A stretch of 64,000 bases of DNA from Pseudomonadota bacterium. GTDB taxonomy: Bacteria; Pseudomonadota; Gammaproteobacteria; Burkholderiales; Gallionellaceae. The notes below the pieces were generated by a model, which saw only the letters and a list, made by a program, of their open reading frames with translations, ran no database searches and was not told where the DNA came from. Of the stretch, positions 33,182 to 42,436 are shown in pieces. The stretch covers positions 1 through 64,000 of the forward strand of contig JAJZUP010000003.1 of assembly GCA_021848465.1 (NCBI GenBank), given 5' to 3'. Both the position numbers and the translations under genes were made by a program. The first letter of the stretch is position 1, and each line of letters starts with the position of its first letter.

Positions 33182-33218
33182 GGCGGAGTTGGATGCGATG
33201 TTTATGCGGGGAAAATAG
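33182..33218 (+). pseudogene. relic R3: short remnant of the mutL 3' end
   Basis: 37 bp. In frame it encodes [11 protein letters not shown] and stop, identical at the protein level to native MutL but with changed third bases (TTGGAT, TTTATG, CGGGGA, stop TAG). Synonymous divergence implies selection in a working mutL before it arrived here. Confidence 0.75.
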
Positions 33219-33255
33219 AGCTAGATATCCAACTTAATTCTTTATAGGAGTTCAT

Positions 33256-34080
33256 ATGACCGATGAAAGCTCATTGAAGACTGCCAAAGATGGAGTTTCT
33301 TTAGTTACAGAAATTATCAAGGCTGCAGGTGATAACCCGCAAGTTAAAGAAGCCGCAGGAAACCTAGGACATAGTGCAGTAACAATAACTAAGGCAATAA
33401 ATAATGCCCTACTCCCCCTCGCAGCCGTCAACTTTGCTTTTGACAAGGCAAGAGAGTACTTCTCCAACAAATTTCAAAAAGATATTTCAGAAAAAGTTGC
33501 CCATATCCCACCTGAAAATCTTATCGAGCCCAAAGCTTCAGTAGCAGGTCCGACCTTACAAGGGCTGGCATTTACTCATGAAGAACCAAATTTGAAGGAA
33601 ATGTATCTCAGCCTTTTAGCAACAGCAATGGACAATCGCGTTTCGACAAACGCACACCCTGCATTTGTCGAAATTATTAAACAATTAAATAGCGAAGATG
33701 CTCAACATGTAAAAGAAGTTCTTGAGTCAGTGGGAGCAATACCAATCGTACAGATTCGTAGGGTATTGAAAAACAATAGGGGATACCACGTACTACTTAC
33801 ACATCTAGTCCATCTAACAGATGACCAGTCAGGTGAAATTATTGAAAACCCTCAATTTCCAGCAATGATTGATAATTGGATTCGATTAGGACTGGTTGAG
33901 GTGGATTACGAAACATACCTCACCGACCAAACAAGTTATTCATGGGTCGAACAGCGTCCAGAGTATATTAGGCTTAGCCAATCTATTAGTCAGGACGAAG
34001 CAAAAGTAGAATTCAAAAAAGGTATCCTCGCTCGAACCAACCTTGGGAAACAGTTTGCTCAGGCAATTGGACTGAAGTAA
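33256..34080 (+). CDS. Abi-alpha (DUF4393) family protein, probable phage defence
   Basis: 274 residues preceded by GGAG. It begins with a helical amphipathic region (residues 1-65, VNFAFDKAREYFSNKFQKDI) and continues with the helical core GLAFTHEEPNLKEMYLSLLATAMD, typical of the DUF4393 family also called Abi-alpha, which is linked to abortive infection. Base composition is clearly more AT-rich than the flanking genes, a sign of transfer. Its TAA overlaps the ATG of the transporter by one base. No relic copy of mutL follows it. Confidence 0.72.
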   Translation: MTDESSLKTAKDGVSLVTEIIKAAGDNPQVKEAAGNLGHSAVTITKAINNALLPLAAVNFAFDKAREYFSNKFQKDISEKVAHIPPENLIEPKASVAGPTLQGLAFTHEEPNLKEMYLSLLATAMDNRVSTNAHPAFVEIIKQLNSEDAQHVKEVLESVGAIPIVQIRRVLKNNRGYHVLLTHLVHLTDDQSGEIIENPQFPAMIDNWIRLGLVEVDYETYLTDQTSYSWVEQRPEYIRLSQSISQDEAKVEFKKGILARTNLGKQFAQAIGLK

Positions 34081-35345
34081 TGTGCAGTTCCACCACCCGC
34101 ATCGCCTTCGCCTCCTTCATCGGCACCGCCATCGAGTTCTACGATTTCTACATCTACGGCCTCGCGGTGGCGATGGTGATCGGCCCGATCTTCTTCCCGA
34201 GCAGCGATGCCACGGCGCAATCGCTGAACGCCTTCCTCACCTTCGGCATCGCTTTCCTCGCGCGTCCGTTCGGTGCACTACTGTTCGGGCATTTCGGCGA
34301 CCGCATCGGGCGCAAGACGACGCTGGTGGCATCGCTGCTGGTGATGGGTATTTCCACCACCTTGATCGGTGTGCTACCGAGTTACGAGATGGTCGGCTGG
34401 GTAGCACCGTTGCTGCTGTGCTTGCTGCGCTTCGGCCAGGGCATCGGCCTCGGCGGCGAATGGGGCGGCGCGGCTTTGCTGGCGACGGAATATGCGCCTA
34501 AGGGCCGTCGCGGCTGGTTCGGCATGTTCCCGCAAATGGGGCCGCCGGTGGGCTTTTTGTTTGCGGTGGGCGGCTTCCTGTTGCTGTCGCAGGTGCTGGA
34601 CGATGCGGCGTTCCGCGCCTGGGGTTGGCGCATCCCGTTTCTCGCCAGCGCGGTGCTAGTGATGGTGGGGCTGTATGTGCGCATGAAGCTGACCGAGACG
34701 CCGGTGTTCGCCAAGGCGCTGGCCGCGCACCAACCGCTGCGCCTGCCGCTCGTCGAGCTGTTTACCCAACACGCAAAGCCGCTCATCCTCGGCGCGCTGC
34801 TGATGGTGGTGTGCTATGCGCTGTTCTATCTCAGCACGGTGTTTTCGCTGTCCTACGGCGTCGCCACGCTGAAAATCCCCAAGGCGCAGTTCCTCGGCAT
34901 GTTGTGCATCGCGATCATCTTCATGGCGGCGGCAACGCCGCTGGCCGCCTGGGCGGGCGACCGCTATGGGCGCAGGCCGGTATTGCTGGCGGCGAGCACG
35001 CTGGCGCTGCTGTCCGGCTTCCTGATGCAGCCGTTGCTGGGCAGCGGCAATCCGGTGCTCATCACCGTGTTCCTGTCCATCGAGCTGTTCCTGATGGGGG
35101 CAACCTTTGCGCCGATGGGCGCGCTGCTGCCGGAACTCTTCCCCACCCGCGTGCGCTACACCGGCGCCGGGGCGGCCTATAATCTCGGCGGCATCCTCGG
35201 CGCCTCGCTGGCGCCTTACATCGCGCAGCAACTGGTGCAGCACGGCGGACTAAGTTGGGTGGGCGGCTATATCTCGGTGGCAGCGTTTATCAGCGTAGTA
35301 GCAGCGCTGCTGATCCATGAGACACGCGACAAGGAATTGGCATGA
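34080..35345 (+). CDS. MFS transporter, metabolite:H+ symporter (MHS) family
   Basis: 421 residues with twelve predicted helices. It starts with RIAFASFIGTAIEFYDFYIYG and has the MHS signature GQGIGLGGEWGGAALLATEYAP and two GDRxGR loops (GDRIGRKTT, GDRYGRRPV). It probably takes up an organic acid or osmolyte. No ribosome site is visible because its start overlaps the incoming Abi-alpha gene; the original upstream region may have been replaced. Confidence 0.9.
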   Translation: MCSSTTRIAFASFIGTAIEFYDFYIYGLAVAMVIGPIFFPSSDATAQSLNAFLTFGIAFLARPFGALLFGHFGDRIGRKTTLVASLLVMGISTTLIGVLPSYEMVGWVAPLLLCLLRFGQGIGLGGEWGGAALLATEYAPKGRRGWFGMFPQMGPPVGFLFAVGGFLLLSQVLDDAAFRAWGWRIPFLASAVLVMVGLYVRMKLTETPVFAKALAAHQPLRLPLVELFTQHAKPLILGALLMVVCYALFYLSTVFSLSYGVATLKIPKAQFLGMLCIAIIFMAAATPLAAWAGDRYGRRPVLLAASTLALLSGFLMQPLLGSGNPVLITVFLSIELFLMGATFAPMGALLPELFPTRVRYTGAGAAYNLGGILGASLAPYIAQQLVQHGGLSWVGGYISVAAFISVVAALLIHETRDKELA

Positions 35346-35352
35346 AGAGAAA

Positions 35353-35481
35353 CCGTCATTCCGGCGCAGGCCGGAATCCAGTCAATAAAATAATTCACCC
35401 GAGGCGTGACAGCACGTTTGGTTTTGTCTGCTTCGCAGGCTGTCTCTTGCAACTGGATTCCGGCCTACGCCGGAATGACGG
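35353..35481. repeat. MITE-like element with 30-bp terminal inverted repeats
   Basis: Terminal repeats at 35353-35382 and 35452-35481 differ at a single base; each contains GTCATTCCGGC and GCCGGAATCCAG. The inner 69 bp have no coding capacity. This type of palindromic repeat is widespread between genes of betaproteobacteria and recalls Neisseria dRS3-like repeats. It lies between the transporter and miaA. Confidence 0.75.
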
Positions 35482-35490
35482 CATATTGAA

Positions 35491-36438
35491 ATGAACAATC
35501 ATCCTCCCGCCATTTTCCTGATGGGCCCCACCGCCTCCGGCAAGACCGGCGTGGCGGTGGAACTCGCGCAGAAGCTGCCGGTGGAGCTGATCAGCGTGGA
35601 TTCGGCGCTGGTGTTCCGCGACATGGACATCGGCACGGCCAAGCCGGATGCTGCGACGCTGGCGAAAGCGCCGCATCACCTGATCGACATCATCAGCCCC
35701 ACCGAGGCCTATTCCGCAGCCGCGTTCCGCCACGATGCGCTGCGGCTGATGGCGGAAATCACCGCGCGCGGCAAGGTGCCGCTGCTGGTGGGCGGCACGA
35801 TGCTGTATTTCAAGGCGCTGCGTGAGGGACTGAGCCCGTTGCCGCAGGCCAATGCGCAGGTGCGCGCCGAACTGGACGAACTGATCGCGCAGCACGGCAT
35901 CGAGCACCTGCATGCCGAACTGGCCAAGGTGGATGCCGAAACCGCCGCGCGTCTGCACAGCACCGACACGCAACGCATCCAGCGTGCGATGGAGATTTAC
36001 CTGATCTCGGGCAAGCCGATGGCGGAGCTGATCCGGCAGCAGGCGCAGGACGACCTGCCGTACAACGTGCTGCCGATTGCGTTGCTGCCTTCCGATCGCG
36101 CGGTGCTGCACCAGCGCATCGCGGCGCGCTTCGGGCAGATGCTGCAGGACGGACTGGTGGACGAACTGCGCGGGCTGCGCGCAAAATATGCGCTGCACCG
36201 CGACATGACTTCGATGCGCTGCGTCGGCTACCGTCAGGCTTGGGAATATCTGGAGGGCGAGATCACGCAGGCGGAGCTGCTGGATAAAGGGATTGCCGCC
36301 ACGCGGCAACTGGCGAAACGTCAACTCACCTGGCTGCGCGGCATGCCGGACAATATCGAACTGGATTGCCTGGGCGCAGGATTGTTGGCGCAGGTAGCCG
36401 ACCTGGTGCACGAAACGATACTGGGGTACCGGACATGA
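35491..36438 (+). CDS. miaA: tRNA dimethylallyltransferase
   Basis: 315 residues. P-loop [35 protein letters not shown], and [11 protein letters not shown] are in order. It adds a dimethylallyl group to A37 of tRNAs reading UNN codons. In many betaproteobacteria miaA lies close to mutL; here the cassettes and the transporter stand between them. Overlaps msrA by four bases. Confidence 0.96.
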   Translation: MNNHPPAIFLMGPTASGKTGVAVELAQKLPVELISVDSALVFRDMDIGTAKPDAATLAKAPHHLIDIISPTEAYSAAAFRHDALRLMAEITARGKVPLLVGGTMLYFKALREGLSPLPQANAQVRAELDELIAQHGIEHLHAELAKVDAETAARLHSTDTQRIQRAMEIYLISGKPMAELIRQQAQDDLPYNVLPIALLPSDRAVLHQRIAARFGQMLQDGLVDELRGLRAKYALHRDMTSMRCVGYRQAWEYLEGEITQAELLDKGIAATRQLAKRQLTWLRGMPDNIELDCLGAGLLAQVADLVHETILGYRT

Positions 36439-37034
36439 AAAAATTTCGCTTACTGCTTGCCTGCCTGTCCATCCTGATGCTGAGCATCACCGCCACGGGC
36501 GAGGCCGCCACTCAAGGAGCCGCCATGAATACCACCACACAAACTGCCTATCTCGCCGGGGGATGCTTCTGGGGCATGGAAGAACTCGTGCGCGAGATTC
36601 CCGGCGTGCTTGCCACCGAAGTGGGGTATACCGGCGGCTCCGTGCCGAATGCCACATACGACAAGGTAAAGACCGGGCAAAGCGGCCACGCGGAATCGCT
36701 GAAGATCGTGTTTGACCCGCAACAGCTCAGCTACCGGCACCTGCTATTCGAATTCTTCCGCATGCACAACCCGACCACGGCCAACCGCCAGGGCAATGAC
36801 ATCGGCACGCAATACCGCTCGGCGATTTTTTACATGGATGAGGCGCAGCGGCAAACTGCGCTGGCAGTCATCAAAACGGTGGATGATTCAGGCGAGTGGC
36901 ACGCGAAGGTGGTGACCGAGGTGGTGCCGTTCAAGGAGTTCTACCGCGCCGAGGAGTATCACCAGAAATACCTGGTCAAGCATCCCAACGGCTACACCTG
37001 CCACTTCCGGCGCGATTACCGGCTGGGAGAATAG
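36435..37034 (+). CDS. msrA: peptide methionine sulfoxide reductase A, secreted form
   Basis: 199 residues from [16 protein letters not shown] signal peptide (residues 1-24) precedes the MsrA domain, which has the active-site [11 protein letters not shown] and [10 protein letters not shown]. It reduces methionine-S-sulfoxide in proteins, here probably in the periplasm. Starts on the ATGA overlap with miaA. Confidence 0.94.
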   Translation: MKKFRLLLACLSILMLSITATGEAATQGAAMNTTTQTAYLAGGCFWGMEELVREIPGVLATEVGYTGGSVPNATYDKVKTGQSGHAESLKIVFDPQQLSYRHLLFEFFRMHNPTTANRQGNDIGTQYRSAIFYMDEAQRQTALAVIKTVDDSGEWHAKVVTEVVPFKEFYRAEEYHQKYLVKHPNGYTCHFRRDYRLGE

Positions 37035-37043
37035 GCGCGATGA

Positions 37044-37892
37044 TCAGGGGTGCGGCTTGCTGATGTCGCAAGCGGTGCCTTCGTTTACGCCGAGCATCGC
37101 CATCACCTGCTCGGGCGTCATGCGCAGCAGTTCGGCAATGTCCTTGTAGTCGTCCGGCAGCGCGGCGTTGTCCCAGCCGTGGGCCGAATGACGCGCCAGG
37201 TTCACCGCCAGGATCACGTTGCGCACGCGCTGATGGTTGACGCAGGCATCGTCCATCAGCGTCAGCAGCAGTTCCGGCAAATGCCATTCCTTGACCAGTT
37301 GTTTCTGCATGTCCAGCAGGTTGAAACCCAACACATGCTCCTGTGCAGCACGGGTGCGCAGGGTGCTGTCCTTGCGCTGCATCTCGCGAATGGTGAGCAT
37401 TTCCTGCGGCGCGAAACACCACATCAGGATTTCGGCCAGGTCGTGCAGCAGCGCGGCAATTCGCACCTCCTCGTAATGCAGGTCGCTCATGCGCACGGCC
37501 CAGTCGAACGCATATTCGGAAGCGCGATGCGCGCGATGCAGCACATGCAGCAGGTGCACCAGCGCATCCAGGTTGTCTTTCATGACATCCTGCAGCAACG
37601 GCTGAGCCGGGACTTTATTGAAGAAGGCTTCGACGCCGAGCATGATGAGGGCCTGCTCGACCAGCATGACTTCGTGCTCCTGCGAACGGCGCTTGTGCTC
37701 CTGCAGGTAGCGCAGCAGCTTGACCGTCATCATCGGGTCGGCCGCAATCACGTGGGCGACGCTGCGCGCGCTGAGGCGGGCCTCATCGGCATGCACCTCT
37801 TCGAGCTTGCGCGCGGTCTGCTTGAGCACCGGAATTTCGGCCTGGCTCAGAAAGCTGACCCACTGGTTCAGTCCTTGTATTTCGTGCTGCAT
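37044..37892 (-). CDS. HDOD-domain protein
   Basis: 282 residues, one HDOD domain spanning roughly 15-230 (IPVLKQTARKLEEV, ADPMMTVKLLRYL, VRIAALLHDLAEIL). HDOD proteins are regulators related to HD phosphohydrolases but without a full catalytic site. Faces msrA tail to tail with a nine-base gap. Partner unknown. Confidence 0.85.
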   Translation of the reverse strand: MQHEIQGLNQWVSFLSQAEIPVLKQTARKLEEVHADEARLSARSVAHVIAADPMMTVKLLRYLQEHKRRSQEHEVMLVEQALIMLGVEAFFNKVPAQPLLQDVMKDNLDALVHLLHVLHRAHRASEYAFDWAVRMSDLHYEEVRIAALLHDLAEILMWCFAPQEMLTIREMQRKDSTLRTRAAQEHVLGFNLLDMQKQLVKEWHLPELLLTLMDDACVNHQRVRNVILAVNLARHSAHGWDNAALPDDYKDIAELLRMTPEQVMAMLGVNEGTACDISKPHP

Positions 37893-37926
37893 AACACCTC
37901 CGCCCCTTTGTTACGCCTTATGCAAC

Positions 37927-38787
37927 TCACACCTGGGTGGCGAACTCCCCTGCCCGCCCGTCCAGGCCCCGCATTTTAATCTCATGCCGCGGCAAAGTTC
38001 CGTCAAGACTTTCCAAATATTCGCGTAAAGATAACATATTACAGCCTTGCCGCTGCCATCCTTCCAGCAGTTGCTCGAACAAGGGCAGCCATTTCCCGCC
38101 CTCGATCTCGGCGCGCAGCGTGAACACATGTCCGCTGGCCGGCGGATTCATGCTCAGCGCCAGCAGGTGCGCCACTGCGTTTTCCCGCGTGTGACCGTTG
38201 CGGCCGATCAGCTCATCCAGCGTCGGCAAGGTGGTCGGCAGTTGCGGGCAGGCAACGATTTCGGCATCCCAGGTCGGGGTGAAGGGGTGGGAGCCGCGCG
38301 TGTCCGACGCATAATCAAAGCCAAGGCGCTGCGTCAGTCGCAGCGCATCGCGGTTGATCTGCCACTCGGCGGCCGAGTGCGCCTTGGGCGCTTCGCCGAA
38401 CACCTCGGTGAATTGCGCGACGGTGTGCTGCATGGCCTGTTGTGTCCAGGCCGCGTCGCGTCGCGCCACGTGCTTGCGCCAGGCGATGTTTTCCCGGCAG
38501 CCGACCTCAAACCCCTCGTCGCGTACCCGCTTCATGATGTCCGCGCAATTCGCGGTGATGTCCGGCGCCGGCAGCAGCGTGCCATACAGCAACGGCGCGA
38601 AGCCGTAATGCTCGATGAACGAGACGCGCGGCCGCCGGCAGAACACGCCGCGACCACTGCGATCCGGCCCGAAGGTGAAGAAAAAAGTGGCATGCGCATC
38701 GTAACGCTTGAGCAATTCCAGCAGGCGCGGCACGCCGTCGCGTGTCCCGCGGTAAGTTTCCACATCGATTTTGAGTGCGATTTTCAT
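37927..38787 (-). CDS. arnD: ArnD-like polysaccharide deacetylase (lipid A modification)
   Basis: 286 residues. The N-terminal KIDVETYRGTRDGVPRLLEL followed by ATFFFTFGPDRSGR matches ArnD, the deformylase that acts on undecaprenyl-phosphate 4-formamido-arabinose. The usual catalytic His pair of carbohydrate esterase family 4 is partly altered: CRENIAW stands where ArnD has LHAWDHHAW. This may change activity. Third gene of a set with a GT39 transferase and a PAP2 phosphatase. Confidence 0.8.
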   Translation of the reverse strand: MKIALKIDVETYRGTRDGVPRLLELLKRYDAHATFFFTFGPDRSGRGVFCRRPRVSFIEHYGFAPLLYGTLLPAPDITANCADIMKRVRDEGFEVGCRENIAWRKHVARRDAAWTQQAMQHTVAQFTEVFGEAPKAHSAAEWQINRDALRLTQRLGFDYASDTRGSHPFTPTWDAEIVACPQLPTTLPTLDELIGRNGHTRENAVAHLLALSMNPPASGHVFTLRAEIEGGKWLPLFEQLLEGWQRQGCNMLSLREYLESLDGTLPRHEIKMRGLDGRAGEFATQV

Positions 38788-38788
38788 A

Positions 38789-39592
38789 TCAACGAGCAAT
38801 CCCGAATAAACGCGCCAGGCCCTTCAGCGAAGCAGCCAGGCAGAGCAGGCAAAAAACGGTCTGGAACAGCCAGGTTCCCGGCAGTCCGTTGTCATAGGAA
38901 AACAATGTCCACAGCGCGGTTGCCAGCAGGATGAGCGCCAGCACCTGCTGGAAGCGCACATTCAGCCCGGCACGCCAATGCCGGGCCAGCAGTACGCCTG
39001 CCACGGCGGACAGCCAGCCGCCGAACATGCCGCCCAGCACGTCCAGCGGCCAATGCACGCCGCAGGCAATGCGCGACAATCCGATCAGCGCCGCCAGCAG
39101 CAGCATTGCCAGCTTGATGTGCCGCTCCCACGCTTGCATCGCAACCAGCCCCGCCAACACAAATGCGGTGGTGGTATGCCCGGACGGAAAGGAGTTGTGC
39201 TCCAGCAGCGGACCGATCAGCCGGAAGCTGTCGGCCGGCAGCACCGCGGGCGGCCGCAATGAGGAAAAGATTTCTTTCATGCCGTGCGACCAGAGCGTCG
39301 CAAAAAGGGCGGCCAGCAGGAATTGCCAGGCCAGCTCCGGACGGCGCCCGAGCAGCGGCAGCATCAGCAGCAGCCCGAGCGACGCGTCGCCGAGGATGGT
39401 CAGGTGACTCCACCACAATGCCGGAAGTATTTGAGCCGCGTGATTCAGCCACAGGAAGACCGCGCTGTTCGCGCCGCTTGCCAGCACGACTGCCAGCATG
39501 CCGGCGGCGGCCAGCGGCACGCCCCACGACCAGGCCGACGTGAGCGCAAGCGCCTGTGCGGCAGACGGGACGGATTTAATTTCGGTATCCAT
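38789..39592 (-). CDS. PAP2-family membrane phosphatase
   Basis: 267 residues from MDTEIKSVPSAAQ. Six membrane helices with the three phosphatase motifs: KEIFSSLRPP, PSGHTTTAF and SRIACGVHWPLDVLGG. Likely acts on a polyprenyl diphosphate or a lipid A phosphate. It overlaps the GT39 gene by 17 bases and stops one base before arnD's ATG. Confidence 0.9.
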   Translation of the reverse strand: MDTEIKSVPSAAQALALTSAWSWGVPLAAAGMLAVVLASGANSAVFLWLNHAAQILPALWWSHLTILGDASLGLLLMLPLLGRRPELAWQFLLAALFATLWSHGMKEIFSSLRPPAVLPADSFRLIGPLLEHNSFPSGHTTTAFVLAGLVAMQAWERHIKLAMLLLAALIGLSRIACGVHWPLDVLGGMFGGWLSAVAGVLLARHWRAGLNVRFQQVLALILLATALWTLFSYDNGLPGTWLFQTVFCLLCLAASLKGLARLFGIAR

Positions 39593-41045
39593 GGCAGGCA
39601 AAATAGGAGAAGGTCGCGACGGTCTGCCCATGCAGGCGGACCGGGAGCCTATCACGCAGCGCACAGGCGGTAAACTCGCTGGGGCCGCCGGTAAAAGGCT
39701 GCGCATCCGCATCCGGCCACATGACCAGCAGGCCGTCGGCGCCGTTCTTTGGGGTGCCGAACCAGACATCGAACTGATCATAGCGACTGTCGGTAATTTG
39801 CACCGGGGCGGGACGCGCATACCAGGCCAGGCGGCTGCCGTAGGTCCAGTTGTCGGTATACAGCCCCACCGGGACGCCCGGCTCTTCCGCCTGCATCTGC
39901 TGCTGCAATTGCAGCGCATGTTGCGCCCCTAGCGGCCAGCCATACAACTCGCGCATCGGGGTTACCCCCTGGTACGACAGCCAGGGGAAGACAAACAGGC
40001 TGAACAGCGCCGCCATCATCAGCAATGAGGCTGCCATCGAAAAACCAAAAGCCACGCGCACCCAGCGCACGCCCCAGTTCCGGTGCAGCCAGTGTGCGGC
40101 TAACGGCGCCAGTCCGGCCCAAGCCAGCGCGGTCCAGTGCGGCAGGGTCATTTCAAAGCCGCCGCCCCAGCCGAACAGCAGCAGTATCGGCAACGCCAGC
40201 GCCAGGCTCATCCAGACCCCGCTCGTGCGCCAGTGGCGCAGGCTGGCGACCAGGGCGATCAGCCCGAACAGGAACAATGCCGGCCCGTATGCCAGGAATT
40301 GTGCAAGCTGGGACAGCAGGAAGCGCCGCACCTCCCAGTCCGGTTTGCCGGCACCATGATGCAATTGGTACAGGAACGAAATCCAGTCATGCTGCTGGTT
40401 CCAGTACAGGATCGGCAGAATCAGCAATAGCGCCACCAGCACGGCCAGCCACGGCCACGGCGTGCGCAGCTGGCGCCATTGCCTGCCGAACGCCAGTGCG
40501 AGCAGCACCGTCGCCACCAGGGTTACCGCCGTATATTTCGACAAAGCCGCAAGGCCGAGCAGCGCGCCCAGCCACAGCCAGTGACGCACGCGCCCCGCAA
40601 CTACAATGCCGTGCAACACCCACAGCACGGCCAATCCGAACAATAGCAAGGGAGTGTCCGGCAACATGGCGAGGCCGAGCAACTGCAGGATCGCAGCCGA
40701 TTGCAGCAGCCCCACGCTGGTAAATCCGAGCCACGGCGTCTGCTGCGGGAACAACCGCAGTGTGATTCGAAACATCATCCAGCTTGCGCCGGCAAACAGC
40801 ACGACCGGCCACAGGCGCAACGCCAGGTCGGAGGTGGCGAACGGCAGCACCAGCGCCTGCAGCCAGCCGATCAGCGGCGGATGGTCGAAGTAGCTCCAGT
40901 CCGGATGCAGGCCATACAGCGCGTAATGGGCTTCGTCCACGCTCAGCCCTGCCGTCCCGGCAAGCGCAAGGCGCACCAGCGCCATCGCTGCGATCAGCAG
41001 CAGGGTTGCCTGCGCCGGGTTCAGTCTGTTAAACGGTGCGAACAT
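39576..41045 (-). CDS. ArnT-like GT39/GT83 membrane glycosyltransferase
   Basis: 489 residues. N-terminal GTAGLSVDEAHYALYG contains the catalytic Asp-Glu pair, followed by YFDHPPLIGWLQ and at least ten membrane helices; a C-terminal periplasmic domain ends the protein. Family members move a sugar from an undecaprenyl carrier to lipid A or protein. With arnD downstream, transfer of an aminoarabinose-like sugar to lipid A is likely. The other arn genes are not in the window. Confidence 0.88.
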   Translation of the reverse strand: MFAPFNRLNPAQATLLLIAAMALVRLALAGTAGLSVDEAHYALYGLHPDWSYFDHPPLIGWLQALVLPFATSDLALRLWPVVLFAGASWMMFRITLRLFPQQTPWLGFTSVGLLQSAAILQLLGLAMLPDTPLLLFGLAVLWVLHGIVVAGRVRHWLWLGALLGLAALSKYTAVTLVATVLLALAFGRQWRQLRTPWPWLAVLVALLLILPILYWNQQHDWISFLYQLHHGAGKPDWEVRRFLLSQLAQFLAYGPALFLFGLIALVASLRHWRTSGVWMSLALALPILLLFGWGGGFEMTLPHWTALAWAGLAPLAAHWLHRNWGVRWVRVAFGFSMAASLLMMAALFSLFVFPWLSYQGVTPMRELYGWPLGAQHALQLQQQMQAEEPGVPVGLYTDNWTYGSRLAWYARPAPVQITDSRYDQFDVWFGTPKNGADGLLVMWPDADAQPFTGGPSEFTACALRDRLPVRLHGQTVATFSYFACHGYRN

Positions 41046-41080
41046 GGATTCATTTCAGGTTTGCAAAAATGGCGCGGATT

Positions 41081-42436
41081 CTAGCGCAAAACGTCCGTTT
41101 TATTCTTCCCGGCCTCAGTCACCTCGGCGCGTGCCCAGCCCTGTGCGAGGGTCAACTCCAGCGCCATCCCGGCAGCCAGTTGCGCGCTATCGCGGACGAT
41201 CTGCCCCTGCCCGTCCCGCACCAGGCTGTAGCCACGCTGCAACACGCGCTGCGGATCGAGATGCTGCAAATGCAATTGCAGCGCATCCAGATCGCGCGCC
41301 GTGTGCTGCAACCGATAGCTCATCTGTGCGTCCAGCCGCTGCGCCAAGGTAGCCAATCTGTTGCGCAACGGTGCTACTGCGGGCTGGCGCACCCGCAATT
41401 TCTGGTGCAAACCCTGCCAGCGCCAGCGCTGCTGCTCCAGATTGCGGCCTTGCGCCTGCCCCAGTCGCTGCTGCAATTGCGCCAGATGCTGGCGTTGCTG
41501 GCGGATGCGCTGCGCCGGATGCACCAGCCGCCGCTGCAAATAGTCGAGACGCTGGGCCTGCTGCTCATAATGGCGCAAGGTTGCATAGGACATGCGCCGC
41601 CCGTCCTGCCGCAGGCGCTGACGCAGCTCAGCGCAATCCGGTACGGCGGCCTGCGCGGCAGCCGTGGGAGTAGCGGCGCGCAAATCGGCGGCAAAGTCGG
41701 CAATCGTGAAGTCGGTTTCATGACCGACCCCGCTGATTACCGGGATTGCGCTGGCGGCCAGCGCACGAGCCACAACCTCTTCATTGAATGCCCACAAGTC
41801 CTCCATGCTGCCGCCGCCGCGGCAGAGGATCAGCACATCGCACTCGGCGCGCTGGTTGGCAAGCTGAAGTGCGGCGGCAATCTTCTGTGCCGCCTCCTCC
41901 CCCTGTACCGGCACCGGGTACAGCACCACCGGGATGCCCGGCATCCGTTTTGCCAGCGTGCGCAGCACATCGCGCAACGCCGCCGCCTGCGGCGACGTCA
42001 CGACCCCGACCTGGTGCGGAAAAAACGGCAGGCCGCGCTTGCGCTCCACGGCAAACAAGCCTTCCTGTTCCAGCTTGCGCTTGAGCTTTTCGAACGCTTC
42101 ATACAATGCGCCAAGTCCGGCCGGCCGCATACGCTCCAGGGTAAGCTGGAAATCGCCGCGTGCCTCATACAGTGTAGGCAAGGCCAGCACTTCGACACTC
42201 ATGCCGTTGGCCGGTTTGAAGTCCAGGTACTGGCTCTTGTGCCGAAACATGACACAGCGCACCTGAGCCTGTTCATCCTTCAGTGAAAAATACCAATGCC
42301 CGGAGGCGGCACTAACGAAATTGGAAATTTCGCCGCGCACCCAAAGCAAAGGCAGCGCAGACTCGATCACCTGGCGTGCGGCCGCGTTGAATTCGCCCAC
42401 GCTCAGCACCCTGTTTCTATCTACCGTCATTTGCAA
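41081..42436 (-). CDS. xseA: exodeoxyribonuclease VII large subunit
   Basis: 451 residues. OB-fold at the N-terminus (LWVRGEISNFVSAASGHWYF), then the catalytic domain with GVVTSPQAAALRDVL, CRGGGSMEDLWAFN and SGVGHETDFTIAD, and a long coiled coil to the C-terminus. It degrades single-stranded DNA with XseB, which is not in the window. Confidence 0.96.
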   Translation of the reverse strand: MQMTVDRNRVLSVGEFNAAARQVIESALPLLWVRGEISNFVSAASGHWYFSLKDEQAQVRCVMFRHKSQYLDFKPANGMSVEVLALPTLYEARGDFQLTLERMRPAGLGALYEAFEKLKRKLEQEGLFAVERKRGLPFFPHQVGVVTSPQAAALRDVLRTLAKRMPGIPVVLYPVPVQGEEAAQKIAAALQLANQRAECDVLILCRGGGSMEDLWAFNEEVVARALAASAIPVISGVGHETDFTIADFAADLRAATPTAAAQAAVPDCAELRQRLRQDGRRMSYATLRHYEQQAQRLDYLQRRLVHPAQRIRQQRQHLAQLQQRLGQAQGRNLEQQRWRWQGLHQKLRVRQPAVAPLRNRLATLAQRLDAQMSYRLQHTARDLDALQLHLQHLDPQRVLQRGYSLVRDGQGQIVRDSAQLAAGMALELTLAQGWARAEVTEAGKNKTDVLR

